From the NCBI GenBank assembly GCA_017854855.1, contig JAFMGZ010000001.1:1-64000 (forward strand): DNA of 64,000 bases, given 5' to 3'. The translations under genes were made by a program, and so were the position numbers. Shown here piece by piece: positions 53,448-62,890 of this stretch; the first letter of the stretch is position 1, and every line of letters begins with the position of its first letter. Source of the DNA: Sulfitobacter sp. (lineage in GTDB: Bacteria; Pseudomonadota; Alphaproteobacteria; Rhodobacterales; Rhodobacteraceae). The notes below the pieces were generated by a model. That model was not told where the DNA came from. It saw only the letters and a list, made by a program, of their open reading frames with translations, and did not search any database.

Positions 53448-54794
53448 TCAGTCCGGCTGTCCCAGTGCCGAGAGGCCCTTGAGAATATCAATGGCATAGG
53501 CCAGTTGGTAATCCTCTTCGCGCAGCTCTGCTGCCTTCTCTGCCTTTTCACGATCTTCCATGATCTGCTTGACCTCGTCTTCTGTCAGGCTGTCATTGTT
53601 CAGGCTGCCCCGCAGGTCAGCCTCTGAACGCGATGGACGGTTGCTGGGTGCTTCTTCTTCTGTTGCGACCTTGGCGGGGGGCTGTGCCACCACGATGTCA
53701 GGTGACACGCCCAGCGCCTGAATGGACCGGCCCGATGGGGTGTAATACCGCGCCGTGGTCAGGCGCATCGCGCCATTGCCCCGCAGCGGCATTACCGTCT
53801 GGACAGATCCTTTGCCGAAACTCTTGGTCCCGACCACGATCGCCCGGCGGTGATCCTGCAGCGCACCTGCCACAATTTCAGAGGCCGAGGCGGAGCCACC
53901 ATTGATCAGCACCACGATGGGCTTGCCCTGTGACAGGTCCCCCGCCGTCGCATTCACACGGTCGCCATCGGCCAGTTCGCGGCCACGGGTGCTGACGATC
54001 TCGCCTTTTTCAAGGAAAGCATCGGAAACCGCGATGGCCTGGTTCAACAAACCACCGGGGTTGTTGCGCAGGTCCAGCACAATGCCGTTGATATTGTCGA
54101 TGCCACCTGCGGCGGCAATCTGTTCTTCCAGACCTTCCTTCATCTTGGGATAGGTCTGTTCGTTGAAGGTGGTCAGGCGCAGCACGGCCGTTTCTCCGAC
54201 GGTGCGGGCGCGCACGGCGGTCAACTGGATGGTGTCGCGGATGATCGAGACATCAAATGGTTCCTGCTCGCCCTCACGCACGACGGTGATGACAATCTCT
54301 GAACCCACGGGGCCACGCATCAGTTCAACCGCATCGTCCAGCACCAGACCCAGCAGGCTTTCGCCATCCACATGAGTGATAAAATCACCCGCTTCGATCC
54401 CCGCCTCAAAGGCTGGCGTGCCATCAATCGGTGAGACAACTTTGACAAAGCCTTCCTCTTGCGTGACCTCGATGCCCAAACCGCCGAATTCACCGCGGGT
54501 CTGTTCGCGCATCTTTGCCGCGTCCTTGGGCGACAGATAGCTGGAATGCGGATCAAGTGAGGTCAGCATGCCGTTGATGGCCGCCTCAATCAGATCGGAT
54601 GAATCGGTCTCTTCGACATATTGGGCGCGAATACGCTCAAAGATATCGCCAAACAGATCCAGCTGCTCGTACACATTCTCAGTCTTGGCGCTTTCCTGGG
54701 CCAGCAGCGGTGCCGCGATCTGCGTCGTTGCGATCACACCGGCCACCGTGCCGCCCAGCGCGGCCATAAAGAACTTTCTCATCTTGCTATCCAT
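53448..54794 (-). CDS. ctpA: C-terminal processing protease (S41 family)
   Basis: Exported serine protease of 448 residues with an N-terminal signal (FFMAALGGTVAGVIATTQIAAPLLA). A PDZ domain follows (GLGIEVTQEEGFVKVVSPIDG and DFITHVDGESLLGL). The catalytic Ser is in INGGSASASEIVAGAL near residue 311 and the Lys in TKSFGKGSVQTVMPL, as in the CtpA group. The C-terminal tail is charged. It overlaps the EnvC-like gene by 8 bases; the gpmI-EnvC-CtpA order is known from alphaproteobacteria, where CtpA and a degenerate LytM factor act in cell-wall remodelling. Confidence 0.93.
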   Translation of the reverse strand: MDSKMRKFFMAALGGTVAGVIATTQIAAPLLAQESAKTENVYEQLDLFGDIFERIRAQYVEETDSSDLIEAAINGMLTSLDPHSSYLSPKDAAKMREQTRGEFGGLGIEVTQEEGFVKVVSPIDGTPAFEAGIEAGDFITHVDGESLLGLVLDDAVELMRGPVGSEIVITVVREGEQEPFDVSIIRDTIQLTAVRARTVGETAVLRLTTFNEQTYPKMKEGLEEQIAAAGGIDNINGIVLDLRNNPGGLLNQAIAVSDAFLEKGEIVSTRGRELADGDRVNATAGDLSQGKPIVVLINGGSASASEIVAGALQDHRRAIVVGTKSFGKGSVQTVMPLRGNGAMRLTTARYYTPSGRSIQALGVSPDIVVAQPPAKVATEEEAPSNRPSRSEADLRGSLNNDSLTEDEVKQIMEDREKAEKAAELREEDYQLAYAIDILKGLSALGQPD

Positions 54795-55917
54795 CCTCGT
54801 CCGTTCGGAACCAGTTTGCTGGATCCTGTGGGCTATTGTCCTGTCTTACTTCTATATAGAGCGTTTCTGAACGCTCTGTGCCAGTGCCTTCACGCAGGGG
54901 TGACAATTCAACGCCATTTTTTGACGAAACTCCGCCCATCAGGCCAATGGGCGTGCCCCCGGCAATCACCTGTCCTGCCTCACCATAGACCACATCGAGA
55001 CCCGCAAGGACAAACAGGATATCTGCCTGCGGTTCGAGAATCACCACATTGCCGAAATCCAGCAACGGCCCGATGTATCTGATCGTCGCGGCGGTGGGTG
55101 TTGTGACGATTGCACCGGGGCGCGTGGCCAGGATGATACCGGGGCGCGCGACCCCTGCGGCATCCGCCTCGTTTGCGCGGCGCAGCACCAATCCCTGAAC
55201 CGGCAACGACAACTCACCCGCTGTGCCATCCAATGATACAAGTGCTGGCTCCACCTCGTCTGTGACGATCTCGGACAGGCCGCTGGCAAAGGCGTCCAGC
55301 GTCTCGGTAGAGGCGATAAGGATCGCGGTGCGCACGGGATCGGCGGTAAACCTTCGGGGCAGATCGGTCCGGTTTGCCATGGCCTGATTGAGCGCGGTGC
55401 GCGCGGCCTGCACTTCGGTCAGCCCCTCTTGCAGGCGTTGCTTGGCATCCACTTGCAGGGCACGCAGGGTCTGTACGTTTTCCAGATCCATGCGCAGCGC
55501 GTCGGCCTTGCGGTTCAAGGCTGGCGTCAGCTCTGCCAGCAGCATCCCCGCCCGCGCCGTGCCCGCAGGCCCGTCAGGATGCAGCAATGTCACCGGAGAG
55601 GCCCCCGGACCGATGCTTTGCAGCACACCTAGAAATTCGGCGACTTCGCCGTCGCGCGATTCCAGCCGCTTGCTGATCTGCGCTTCGCTGATGGCCGCCT
55701 GCCGCAGCCCCGACCGCATCGCGCCCAAGCCCGCCTCAAAGGCCTGAATTGTCTCCGTCAGCGCCTTTACCCTGTCGCGCGCGCCCTCTGCCTGATCCAG
55801 CATAGTGGACGCTTCTTCCAGCGCATCAGCTGCGGCCAGGGCCTGCAACCCGACGGGCGACTGGGCAAGGGCCAGCGCAGGCCAGCACAGCGCAAGGATG
55901 ACCGCCACAATTCTCAT
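54787..55917 (-). CDS. EnvC-like factor with degenerate LytM domain
   Basis: 376-residue exported protein. A signal peptide (VAVILALCWPALALA) precedes a long coiled-coil region, about residues 30-190, with repeated Ala/Leu/Glu. The C-terminal M23-like domain (GIILATRPGAIVTTPTAATIRYIGPL, DFGNVVILEPQADILFVLAGL, SETLYIEVRQDN) aligns with EnvC, but the metal ligands expected at H-x-x-x-D and H-x-H are not conserved, so it is probably not a peptidase. EnvC-like proteins activate amidases at the division site. It overlaps gpmI by 4 and ctpA by 8 bases. Confidence 0.82.
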   Translation of the reverse strand: MRIVAVILALCWPALALAQSPVGLQALAAADALEEASTMLDQAEGARDRVKALTETIQAFEAGLGAMRSGLRQAAISEAQISKRLESRDGEVAEFLGVLQSIGPGASPVTLLHPDGPAGTARAGMLLAELTPALNRKADALRMDLENVQTLRALQVDAKQRLQEGLTEVQAARTALNQAMANRTDLPRRFTADPVRTAILIASTETLDAFASGLSEIVTDEVEPALVSLDGTAGELSLPVQGLVLRRANEADAAGVARPGIILATRPGAIVTTPTAATIRYIGPLLDFGNVVILEPQADILFVLAGLDVVYGEAGQVIAGGTPIGLMGGVSSKNGVELSPLREGTGTERSETLYIEVRQDNSPQDPANWFRTDEDG

Positions 55918-57431
55918 GAGATCAGCGATACCCCAGTCATTTCCTGTGGCTGCGGCAGCCCCATCAACGCCAACAACGTCGGTGCCAGATCAGCCAGCCT
56001 GCCCGCGCGCAGCACAGCCCCCTGTGGCCCGCCGATCAGGGCGACAGGCACCGGGTTCAGCGTGTGGGCGGTATGCGCACCGCCCGTTTCTGGGTCAATC
56101 ATCGTCTCGCAATTGCCGTGATCCGCTGTCAGCAGCATGGCACCGCCAGCCTTTTCCAACGCCGTGACCACCCGTGCCAGACCGGCATCCACCGCCTCGC
56201 AGGCGGCCATCGCAGCCTTCAGGTCACCGGTATGGCCGACCATGTCGGGGTTCGCATAATTCACCACGATCAGGTCATATCCATCCTCGATTGCGCGCAC
56301 GAAATGATCAGTCACTTCCCCTGCCGACATTTCAGGCTGCATGTCATAGGTCGCGACATTGGGGGATTTGGGCATGAAACGGTCTTCACCGGCGGCGGCC
56401 TCTTCTTCTCCGCCGTTCAGGAAAAAGGTGACATGGGGGTATTTCTCAGTTTCGGCCAGCCGGAACTGACGCCGCTCATGTTTGGCCACCCAAGCACCCA
56501 GGGTATTGGGCAGATCGGGCTTGTGATACATTGTGGTCATATAGGCCGCGTGCTGCTGCGAATATTGCGCCATGCCCATCAACGCGCACCATTCCGGCCG
56601 CCTGCCTGCCTCAAAGGCATCAAAGTCAGGGTCACCAAGTGCTGCCATGATCTCGCGCGCGCGGTCCGCCCGGAAATTCAGACAGAACAGCCCGTCGCCG
56701 TCCCTGGCCCCGTCATAGCCCGGCAGCACCGTGGGCTGAATGAATTCATCATCCTCGTTGCGCGCATAGGCTGCGTCTACCGCTTGCGACGCCGTTGGTG
56801 CCGCAAGACCCTTTGCCCGCACCATGGCATTGAACGCCTTTTCGACGCGGTCCCAGCGGTTGTCGCGGTCCAGCGCAAAGTAACGGCCCGTGACCGTCAC
56901 AACCTTCACCGCTGCGGGAAGCTGCGCCTGCAGCGTCTCGAAATAGCCCAGCGCAGAACGCGGTGCCACATCGCGCCCGTCGGTAATCGCGTGGATCACC
57001 ACCGGCACGCCCGCATCATCCAACGCCCTTGCGGCGGCGATCATATGGCTGATGTGGCCATGCACCCCGCCATCCGACACAACCCCCATCAAATGCGCCG
57101 TGCCGCCCGTCTTGTGCAGCTTTTCGATAAAAGCAAGCAGCGGCGGATTCTGCGCAAAGGACCCGTCCTCAATCGCCAGATCAATCTGGCCAAGGTCCAT
57201 TGCGACCACCCGGCCTGCACCGATGTTGGTATGACCCACCTCTGAATTGCCCATCTGGCCACTGGGCAGCCCCACGTCCGGGCCATGGGTGATCAAGGTG
57301 CCATGGGGACAGGTCTGCATGATCCGGTCAAAGGTCGGGGTGCGGGCCAGCGCAGGTGCATTGCCCTCGCGGATATCGCTGATGCCCCATCCATCCAGAA
57401 TGCACAGAACCACTGGTTTTGGGGTCTTCAT
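55914..57431 (-). CDS. gpmI: 2,3-bisphosphoglycerate-independent phosphoglycerate mutase
   Basis: Interconverts 3- and 2-phosphoglycerate in glycolysis and gluconeogenesis using two Mn ions. The 505-residue protein is of normal size. The catalytic Ser is in GLPSGQMGNSEVGHTNIGAG near residue 60, with VVLCILDGWG at the N-terminus (metal Asp) and the C-terminal LLTADHGNCETM and NYANPDMVGHTG (metal Asp and His residues). It starts the minus-strand unit with the EnvC-like and CtpA genes by a 4-base overlap and is divergent from the zinc-finger gene. Confidence 0.96.
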   Translation of the reverse strand: MKTPKPVVLCILDGWGISDIREGNAPALARTPTFDRIMQTCPHGTLITHGPDVGLPSGQMGNSEVGHTNIGAGRVVAMDLGQIDLAIEDGSFAQNPPLLAFIEKLHKTGGTAHLMGVVSDGGVHGHISHMIAAARALDDAGVPVVIHAITDGRDVAPRSALGYFETLQAQLPAAVKVVTVTGRYFALDRDNRWDRVEKAFNAMVRAKGLAAPTASQAVDAAYARNEDDEFIQPTVLPGYDGARDGDGLFCLNFRADRAREIMAALGDPDFDAFEAGRRPEWCALMGMAQYSQQHAAYMTTMYHKPDLPNTLGAWVAKHERRQFRLAETEKYPHVTFFLNGGEEEAAAGEDRFMPKSPNVATYDMQPEMSAGEVTDHFVRAIEDGYDLIVVNYANPDMVGHTGDLKAAMAACEAVDAGLARVVTALEKAGGAMLLTADHGNCETMIDPETGGAHTAHTLNPVPVALIGGPQGAVLRAGRLADLAPTLLALMGLPQPQEMTGVSLIS

Positions 57432-57654
57432 CTCGATCTTGCTCCACGCCTCATTGTTTTGCGGTCTTTTACTCCTTCAATGGCGTGGGGTGAACCTCTT
57501 TCCTCGGGGGTTTGGCGTCTGACCTGCCTGTCTGGTCAATCTGCACGCCAATCAGCGGTGTTTTGCGCATCACAGGTGCCCAACTCGGCCTTGTCCCGCG
57601 CTGGCACATTGGGCATAACACCCCCCAAACAGCCCAGAGCCAAGGATTGCCCCC

Positions 57655-57834
57655 ATGAGCCAAGATGCGCCCGAAACCCGGATCGTAAACACCTACCGGA
57701 TTGCCTGTGACGGCGGCGAGGGTGCCTTGGGCCATCCACGGGTCTGGCTTCAGATCCCCCATGACAAGGGCTGGGTCGAATGTGGATATTGCGACTGCAA
57801 ATTCGTCCATAACGATTTTGAAGGCAAAGTCTGA
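57655..57834 (+). CDS. NDUFS6-type zinc-finger domain protein (zf-CHCC)
   Basis: 59-residue protein that fills the classic CHCC pattern: Cys in RIACDGG near residue 18, His in LGHPRV near 27, and the pair CGYC near 43-46, with [10 protein letters not shown] after it. In eukaryotes the fold is the complex I subunit NDUFS6; bacterial one-domain versions are common in alphaproteobacteria with uncertain roles. AAGGATTG precedes the ATG. It lies divergent from gpmI and 127 bases before polA. Zinc binding is inferred from motif spacing. Confidence 0.85.
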   Translation: MSQDAPETRIVNTYRIACDGGEGALGHPRVWLQIPHDKGWVECGYCDCKFVHNDFEGKV

Positions 57835-57961
57835 GCGCTGCGCAGGCGCTTGGTTGCCGCGACTGTCCATCGCAGATGCCGCGTGAGCACAAGGTGATTG
57901 CCTGCTGGCAGCGCCCCATGCTTCGTGGCAAAAAGAATGAACACAATCGGGGAGCACGTTC

Positions 57962-60760
57962 ATGTCCGGCACATTCGGCAAAGGTCACCATCTGCATCTT
58001 ATCGACGGCTCTGCCTTTATCTTTCGTGCCTATCATGCGCTGCCACCGCTGACGCGCAAATCCGACGGGCTGCCGATCGGGGCCGTTGCGGGCTTTTGCA
58101 ACATGCTGCACCGTTACGTGGAGGCCAACACAGGCCCGGATGCGCCCACCCATGTGGCCGTAATCTTTGACAAGGGCAGCCATACCTTTCGCAACGACAT
58201 GTTTGACCAGTACAAGGCCAACCGCGAGGCAATGCCCGAGGACCTGCGCCCCCAGATTGCCCTGACCCGCGCCGCGACAGAGGCGTTCAACATCGCCTGC
58301 GAGGAAAAAGAGGGCTATGAGGCCGATGACATCATCGCCACCCTTGCCGTTCAGGCCCGCAAGGCGGGCGGGCGCTGTACCATCATCAGCTCTGACAAGG
58401 ACCTGATGCAATTGGTCGGTGGCGGCGTCGAAATGCTTGATGCGATGAAGAACAAGCGCATCGACCGCGAGGGTGTTTTCGAGAAATTCGGTGTCTATCC
58501 CGAACATGTGGTCGATGTGCAGGCGCTGGCGGGCGATTCGGTGGATAACGTGCCGGGTGCGCCCGGCATCGGGATCAAGACTGCCGCCCTGTTGATCAAT
58601 GAATTTGGCGATCTGGACACGCTTTTGGCCCGCGCCGAAGAGATCAAACAGCCCAAGCGCCGCGCGACCCTGATCGACAATGCAGATCAAATCCGCCTGT
58701 CGCGCCGCCTGGTGCAGCTGGACGAAAATACGCCGCTGGATTTCACATTGGACGACCTGGAGGTCCGCGACCCTGATCCCGACAGGCTTTTGACGTTTCT
58801 CGCAGAAATGGAGTTTCGCACCCTGTCCAAGCGCGTTGCCGCCCAACTGGGGGCCGAGGCCCCGAAAATCGCCGAGGCCCCCGCGGCGGCGGATGCGCCA
58901 AAGCAGGAAAATGTGCCCTTCGACGCGGATAAATACGAACAGGTCAGCGACGCTGCCGCCTTGCAAAGATGGATCGATGCGATATACGAGCTGGGCTATG
59001 TCGCCGTCGATACGGAAACAACCGGCCTGAACGAGATGACCGCCGATCTGGTCGGCATTTCATTGGCGACCGAACCGGGCAAGGCCTGCTATATCCCGCT
59101 GATACACAAGGCAAACCGGGGCGACGACCTGTTTGGTTCCGACGCATTGGCCGAAGGGCAGATGCCGCTGGCGCAGGCGCTGGAAATGCTGACCCCGATG
59201 CTGGAGGATCCTGCGATCCTCAAGATCGGGCAAAACATGAAATACGACGCCAAGATCTTTGCCCAGATTGGCATCACCGTGGCCCCTTTTGATGATACGA
59301 TGCTGATGTCTTATGCGCAGCACGCAGGCCTGCACAATCACGGCATGGACACCCTGTCAGAACGCTATCTGAACCATACGCCGATCCCGATCAAACCGCT
59401 GCTGGGGTCCGGCAAATCCGCCGTCACCTTTGACAAGGTACCGCTGGACGAGGCCGTGAAATATGCGGCCGAAGATGCCGATATCACCCTGCGCCTTTGG
59501 CAGCTCCTCAAACCGCAGCTGCACCGGGCACAGGTCACGCGGGTCTATGAAACGCTCGAACGGCCCCTGGTGCCTGTTCTGGCGGCCATGGAACGCTCTG
59601 GCATCAAGGTCGACCGCGATACGCTTTCGCGCATGTCCAACGCCTTTGCCCAGAAAATGGCCGGGCTGGAGGATGAGATTTACCAACTGGCAGGCCATAA
59701 ATTCAATGTCGGCTCTCCCAAGCAGCTGGGCGAGATCCTGTTTGACGAAATGGGCGTCGAGGGCGGCAAGAAAGGCAAGACAGGTGCCTATGCCACCGGT
59801 GCCGATATCCTAGAAGACCTCGCGACAGAGCATGAGCTGCCCGCCCGTGTGCTGGACTGGCGGCAATTGTCGAAACTGAAATCCACCTATACCGATGCGC
59901 TGCAGGACCACATCAACCCAGATACGGGCCGGGTGCATACGTCCTATTCCATCGCGGGGGCCTCCACGGGCCGTCTGGCCTCAACCGATCCGAACCTGCA
60001 GAATATCCCGATCCGCTCCGAAGAGGGGCGCCGCATCCGCGAGGCTTTTGTGGCTGAACCCGGCAAGACGCTGGTCGCACTCGACTATTCCCAGATCGAA
60101 CTGCGTATCCTTGCCCATATCGCCAATCTTCCTGCCCTCAAGGAGGCCTTTGCACGCGGCGATGACATCCACGCCATGACCGCGTCAGAGATGTTCGATG
60201 TCCCGATGGACGAAATGACCCCGGACATCCGCCGTCGCGCCAAGGCGATCAACTTTGGCGTCATCTACGGCATTTCCGGTTTTGGTCTGGCGCGCAATCT
60301 GCGCATCCCAAGGTCCGAGGCACAGGGGTTCATCGACCGCTACTTTGAACGCTTTCCCGGCATCCGCACCTACATGGACGACACCAAGGCATTCGCCAAG
60401 GAACACGGCTATGTCGAGACCCTGTTTGGCCGCAAGATCCACACGCCTGAAATCGCCTCCAAGGGGCCGCGCGCCGGTTTCGCCGCTCGCGCCGCGATCA
60501 ATGCGCCGATCCAGGGCACGGCCGCAGATGTCATCCGTCGCGCCATGATCCGCATGCCCGCCGCGATCGCGGACCTGCCCGCCACCATGCTGTTGCAGGT
60601 GCATGACGAATTGCTGTTCGAGGTAGAAGCCGGCCATGAGGACGCGCTGATCGACGCGGCCCGCGAGGTCATGGAAAACGCCAATGATCCGGTGGTAAAG
60701 CTGGATGTGAAACTGACCGTGGATGCGGGCAAAGGCTCCAATTGGGCCGAAGCGCATTAA
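57962..60760 (+). CDS. polA: DNA polymerase I
   Basis: 932-residue repair and Okazaki-fragment polymerase. The N-terminal 5'-nuclease domain (to about residue 290) has HLIDGSAFIFRAYHAL, DDIIATLA and AGDSVDNVPGAPGIG. The 3'-5' exonuclease keeps its acidic motif (VDTETTGL near residue 349), so proofreading should be active. The polymerase domain shows STGRLASTDPNLQNIP, motif A DYSQIELRILAHI near 707, motif B RRAKAINFGVIYGISGFG near 768 and motif C QVHDELLFEV near 880. GGGGAG precedes the ATG. Confidence 0.97.
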   Translation: MSGTFGKGHHLHLIDGSAFIFRAYHALPPLTRKSDGLPIGAVAGFCNMLHRYVEANTGPDAPTHVAVIFDKGSHTFRNDMFDQYKANREAMPEDLRPQIALTRAATEAFNIACEEKEGYEADDIIATLAVQARKAGGRCTIISSDKDLMQLVGGGVEMLDAMKNKRIDREGVFEKFGVYPEHVVDVQALAGDSVDNVPGAPGIGIKTAALLINEFGDLDTLLARAEEIKQPKRRATLIDNADQIRLSRRLVQLDENTPLDFTLDDLEVRDPDPDRLLTFLAEMEFRTLSKRVAAQLGAEAPKIAEAPAAADAPKQENVPFDADKYEQVSDAAALQRWIDAIYELGYVAVDTETTGLNEMTADLVGISLATEPGKACYIPLIHKANRGDDLFGSDALAEGQMPLAQALEMLTPMLEDPAILKIGQNMKYDAKIFAQIGITVAPFDDTMLMSYAQHAGLHNHGMDTLSERYLNHTPIPIKPLLGSGKSAVTFDKVPLDEAVKYAAEDADITLRLWQLLKPQLHRAQVTRVYETLERPLVPVLAAMERSGIKVDRDTLSRMSNAFAQKMAGLEDEIYQLAGHKFNVGSPKQLGEILFDEMGVEGGKKGKTGAYATGADILEDLATEHELPARVLDWRQLSKLKSTYTDALQDHINPDTGRVHTSYSIAGASTGRLASTDPNLQNIPIRSEEGRRIREAFVAEPGKTLVALDYSQIELRILAHIANLPALKEAFARGDDIHAMTASEMFDVPMDEMTPDIRRRAKAINFGVIYGISGFGLARNLRIPRSEAQGFIDRYFERFPGIRTYMDDTKAFAKEHGYVETLFGRKIHTPEIASKGPRAGFAARAAINAPIQGTAADVIRRAMIRMPAAIADLPATMLLQVHDELLFEVEAGHEDALIDAAREVMENANDPVVKLDVKLTVDAGKGSNWAEAH

Positions 60761-60801
60761 GCTGGGGGGTCACGCCCATCCTTGCGCGCCGCATCCCGTA
60801 G

Positions 60802-60820
60802 GGTGGACGCCCCGTCCACC
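60802..60820. repeat. Short perfect hairpin, REP-like
   Basis: GGTGGAC (60802-60808) and GTCCACC (60814-60820) form a perfect 7-pair stem over GCCCC, within the sequence CCGTAGGGTGGAC. It lies between polA and the GST gene. The lead-in CGTAGGGTGG recalls widespread small palindromic repeats, but only one copy is in the window, and it could also be part of a leader. Confidence 0.35.
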
Positions 60821-60838
60821 TGACCTGCAGGAGGCCCG

Positions 60839-61456
60839 ATGCTGCCCACCTTCTATTCCTTCCGCCGCTGCCCCTATGCCATGCGCGCGCGGCTGGCGCT
60901 GGACGTCTCCGGCGTGCGCACTGAACTGCGTGAAATCGTGCTGCGCGACAAGCCGCCCGCCTTTCTTGCGGCCTCTCCCTCTGCGACGGTGCCCTGCCTT
61001 GTGACGCCTTCGCAAACCATCGACGAAAGCCTTGATGTGATGATCTGGGCGCTGGAACAGAATGATCCCGAGGGCTGGCTGGACATGCCACAGGCCGGAT
61101 GGGAATGGATCACGCGCTGCGATGGCCCGTTCAAATCCGCGCTGGACCGCACCAAATATGCCACCCGCTATCCAGATGAGGACCCCGCCCGGCACCGCGA
61201 CATCGCCAGCGCGTTCCTGGCTGATCTGGATGCCCAGATTGCACCGTGGATCGGTGCGCGCGCCAGTCTGGCGGATTTTGCCATCCTGCCTTTCGTGCGC
61301 CAGTTCGCCTTTATCGACAAGGCATGGTTCGACGCACAGGACTGGCCGCAGCTTCAGGGCTGGCTTGAGGCGTTTCTCAGCTCTGACCGGTTTGCGCGGA
61401 TCATGCAGAAATATCCCAAATGGCAAGCGGGCGATGCGGCGACGCTGTTTCCATAG
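60839..61456 (+). CDS. Glutathione S-transferase family protein
   Basis: 205-residue protein with the GST layout. The N-terminal thioredoxin-like half has FRRCPYAMRARLALD near residue 6, with C-P-x-A rather than a redox CxxC pair, then SATVPCLVTPSQTIDESLDVMIW with the cis-Pro and E-S glutathione contact. The C-terminal half is helical with ASLADFAILPFVRQFAF. GGAGGCCC precedes the ATG. Such Cys-type (beta or omega-like) GSTs may have thiol transferase activity. It follows polA by 78 bases and is convergent with the Hyi gene. Confidence 0.85.
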   Translation: MLPTFYSFRRCPYAMRARLALDVSGVRTELREIVLRDKPPAFLAASPSATVPCLVTPSQTIDESLDVMIWALEQNDPEGWLDMPQAGWEWITRCDGPFKSALDRTKYATRYPDEDPARHRDIASAFLADLDAQIAPWIGARASLADFAILPFVRQFAFIDKAWFDAQDWPQLQGWLEAFLSSDRFARIMQKYPKWQAGDAATLFP

Positions 61457-61471
61457 GCGGCAGCATTTGGA

Positions 61472-62236
61472 TCACTTGGCCTGCGCCATCCATCCCAGGG
61501 TATCTTCGGTCCGCCCGCCGGGATGATATTCTGCGCTGACCCAGCCCTGATAGGCCGATGCCGCGATCCGGTCAAAAAGGGCGGCAAAATCAATGGAACC
61601 CGTACCCGGCGCGGACCGATCCGGCGCATCGCCGATCTGAATGTGCCGGATCAGGGGCTTGTATCTGTCAAACACCGCGACCGCATCGCCGTGGATCATC
61701 TGCGCATGGTAGCAATCGTATTGCAGCCCGACATTCGGGGCATCCACCGCAGCCAGAATCTGTGCGGCCAGTTCATAGTCGTTCAGGAAATAACCCGGCA
61801 TCGCCTGCGGGTTCAGCGGCTCTATCGTCAGCATCAGATCGTCAGGCGCACGATTGGCAGCCCAGGCCAGGTTCTGTGCAAATGTCTCGAATGCCGCCTC
61901 ACCCTCGGCGGTGCCCGCCATCACATGCAGACAGCCTGCGCCAAGGCTTTCTGCAAATCTGTAGGCGCGGACGATGTCCTTGCGAAACCGCTCCACCTGC
62001 TCGGGCTCTGCGGCAAAGCCACGCGAGCCACCCGTGTAATTGGGGGGCGGCGCATTCATCAAGACCAGTTCCAGGCCATTGGCGATCAGCGCACGTTTGG
62101 TTTCCTTGGCCGCGATGTCATAGGGGAACAATATCTCAACCGCCTGAAAACCCGCCTCAGCCGCAGCCTCGAACCGGTCAAGATAGGGCAGTTCGGGCCA
62201 AAGCAGGCTGATGTTGGCGGCAAATTTTGGCGGCAC
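61472..62236 (-). CDS. hyi: Hydroxypyruvate isomerase family protein
   Basis: 254-residue TIM-barrel sugar isomerase, interconverting hydroxypyruvate and tartronate semialdehyde. Typical stretches: FAANISLLWPELPYLDRFEAAAEAGFQAVEILFPYD, MNAPPPNYTGGSRGFAA, MLTIEPLNPQAMPGYFLN (metal Glu) and VGLQYDCYHAQMIHGD, IRHIQIGDAPDRSAPGTGSIDF. The start is GTG 62236. It lies nine bases after the DUF1285 gene on the same strand. Acts in glyoxylate metabolism when paired with tartronate semialdehyde reductase, which is not in the window. Confidence 0.9.
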   Translation of the reverse strand: MPPKFAANISLLWPELPYLDRFEAAAEAGFQAVEILFPYDIAAKETKRALIANGLELVLMNAPPPNYTGGSRGFAAEPEQVERFRKDIVRAYRFAESLGAGCLHVMAGTAEGEAAFETFAQNLAWAANRAPDDLMLTIEPLNPQAMPGYFLNDYELAAQILAAVDAPNVGLQYDCYHAQMIHGDAVAVFDRYKPLIRHIQIGDAPDRSAPGTGSIDFAALFDRIAASAYQGWVSAEYHPGGRTEDTLGWMAQAK

Positions 62237-62244
62237 GGCAGACC

Positions 62245-62832
62245 CTACGGCAGTTCATTCGAAGGGATGATGCCAAAAAATTTGCCCCCTGACCACACAC
62301 CAAACCACCCTTCGTGGTGCACCCCCAGATCAACCAGCCGGTAAAAGCTTTTGCGGTCGATCAGCGCTTCGAGGTTGCGGCGTATCAGCACATAGGGCGA
62401 CGGCTCTCCTGTGTCAGGGTCGCGCAGCACGCGGATCGGCATATCGGGGCCCGCCTTTGCCTTGTCGTCCAGATTGGTGACAAAAGTCAGCACCTGGTCA
62501 ACACCTTCGCCCGTCACGTCGAAATCAACGGCGACGAAAGGCGCGTCTTCAACGGTGATACCCACTTTTTCAACGGGTGTGACAAGGAAATAATCATCCC
62601 CTTCGCGCCACAGAATCGTTGCGAACAATTTGACCAAACCAGGCCGACCAATGGGCGTCCCTTCGTAAAACCAGGTGCCATCGCGTTTGATCTGCATGTC
62701 GATATCGCCGCAAAACGGCGGATTCCACTTTTCCAAAGGCGGCAATCCGCGTGTTTTCACAGCATTTGCAGAGGCTGCAAGGCTGGTTGCCGTCGGGGTC
62801 ACGGTTTTTTGTCCGCTCATTGCTTTTGCCAT
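62245..62832 (-). CDS. DUF1285 domain-containing protein
   Basis: 195-residue protein. The sequences NPPFCGDIDMQIKRDGTWFYEGTPIGRPGLVKLFATILWREG and EKVGITVEDAPFVAVDFDV are diagnostic of DUF1285, which is common in proteobacteria with unknown function. The first 26 residues are low-complexity. ATG 62832 is used; ATG 62820 is a close alternative. It is divergent from moxR, 58 bases away, a conserved arrangement in alphaproteobacteria around the moxR-DUF58 cluster. Confidence 0.88.
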   Translation of the reverse strand: MAKAMSGQKTVTPTATSLAASANAVKTRGLPPLEKWNPPFCGDIDMQIKRDGTWFYEGTPIGRPGLVKLFATILWREGDDYFLVTPVEKVGITVEDAPFVAVDFDVTGEGVDQVLTFVTNLDDKAKAGPDMPIRVLRDPDTGEPSPYVLIRRNLEALIDRKSFYRLVDLGVHHEGWFGVWSGGKFFGIIPSNELP

Positions 62833-62890
62833 TTCCAGTTAAAGGGATAGGTTTACATTAAAGCTATATAAACCCGAGGAAGCATTTGTC

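Noticed and set aside
57432-57654. Gap of 223 bases between gpmI and the zinc-finger gene
   Set aside because: Open frames run through it but without start signals or family features; taken as divergent promoter space.
57536-58966. Long open frame on the minus strand across the start of polA (476 codons)
   Set aside because: Antisense shadow of a clear polA frame in GC-rich DNA; the predicted product has no recognisable family and is rich in residues typical of reversed coding strands.
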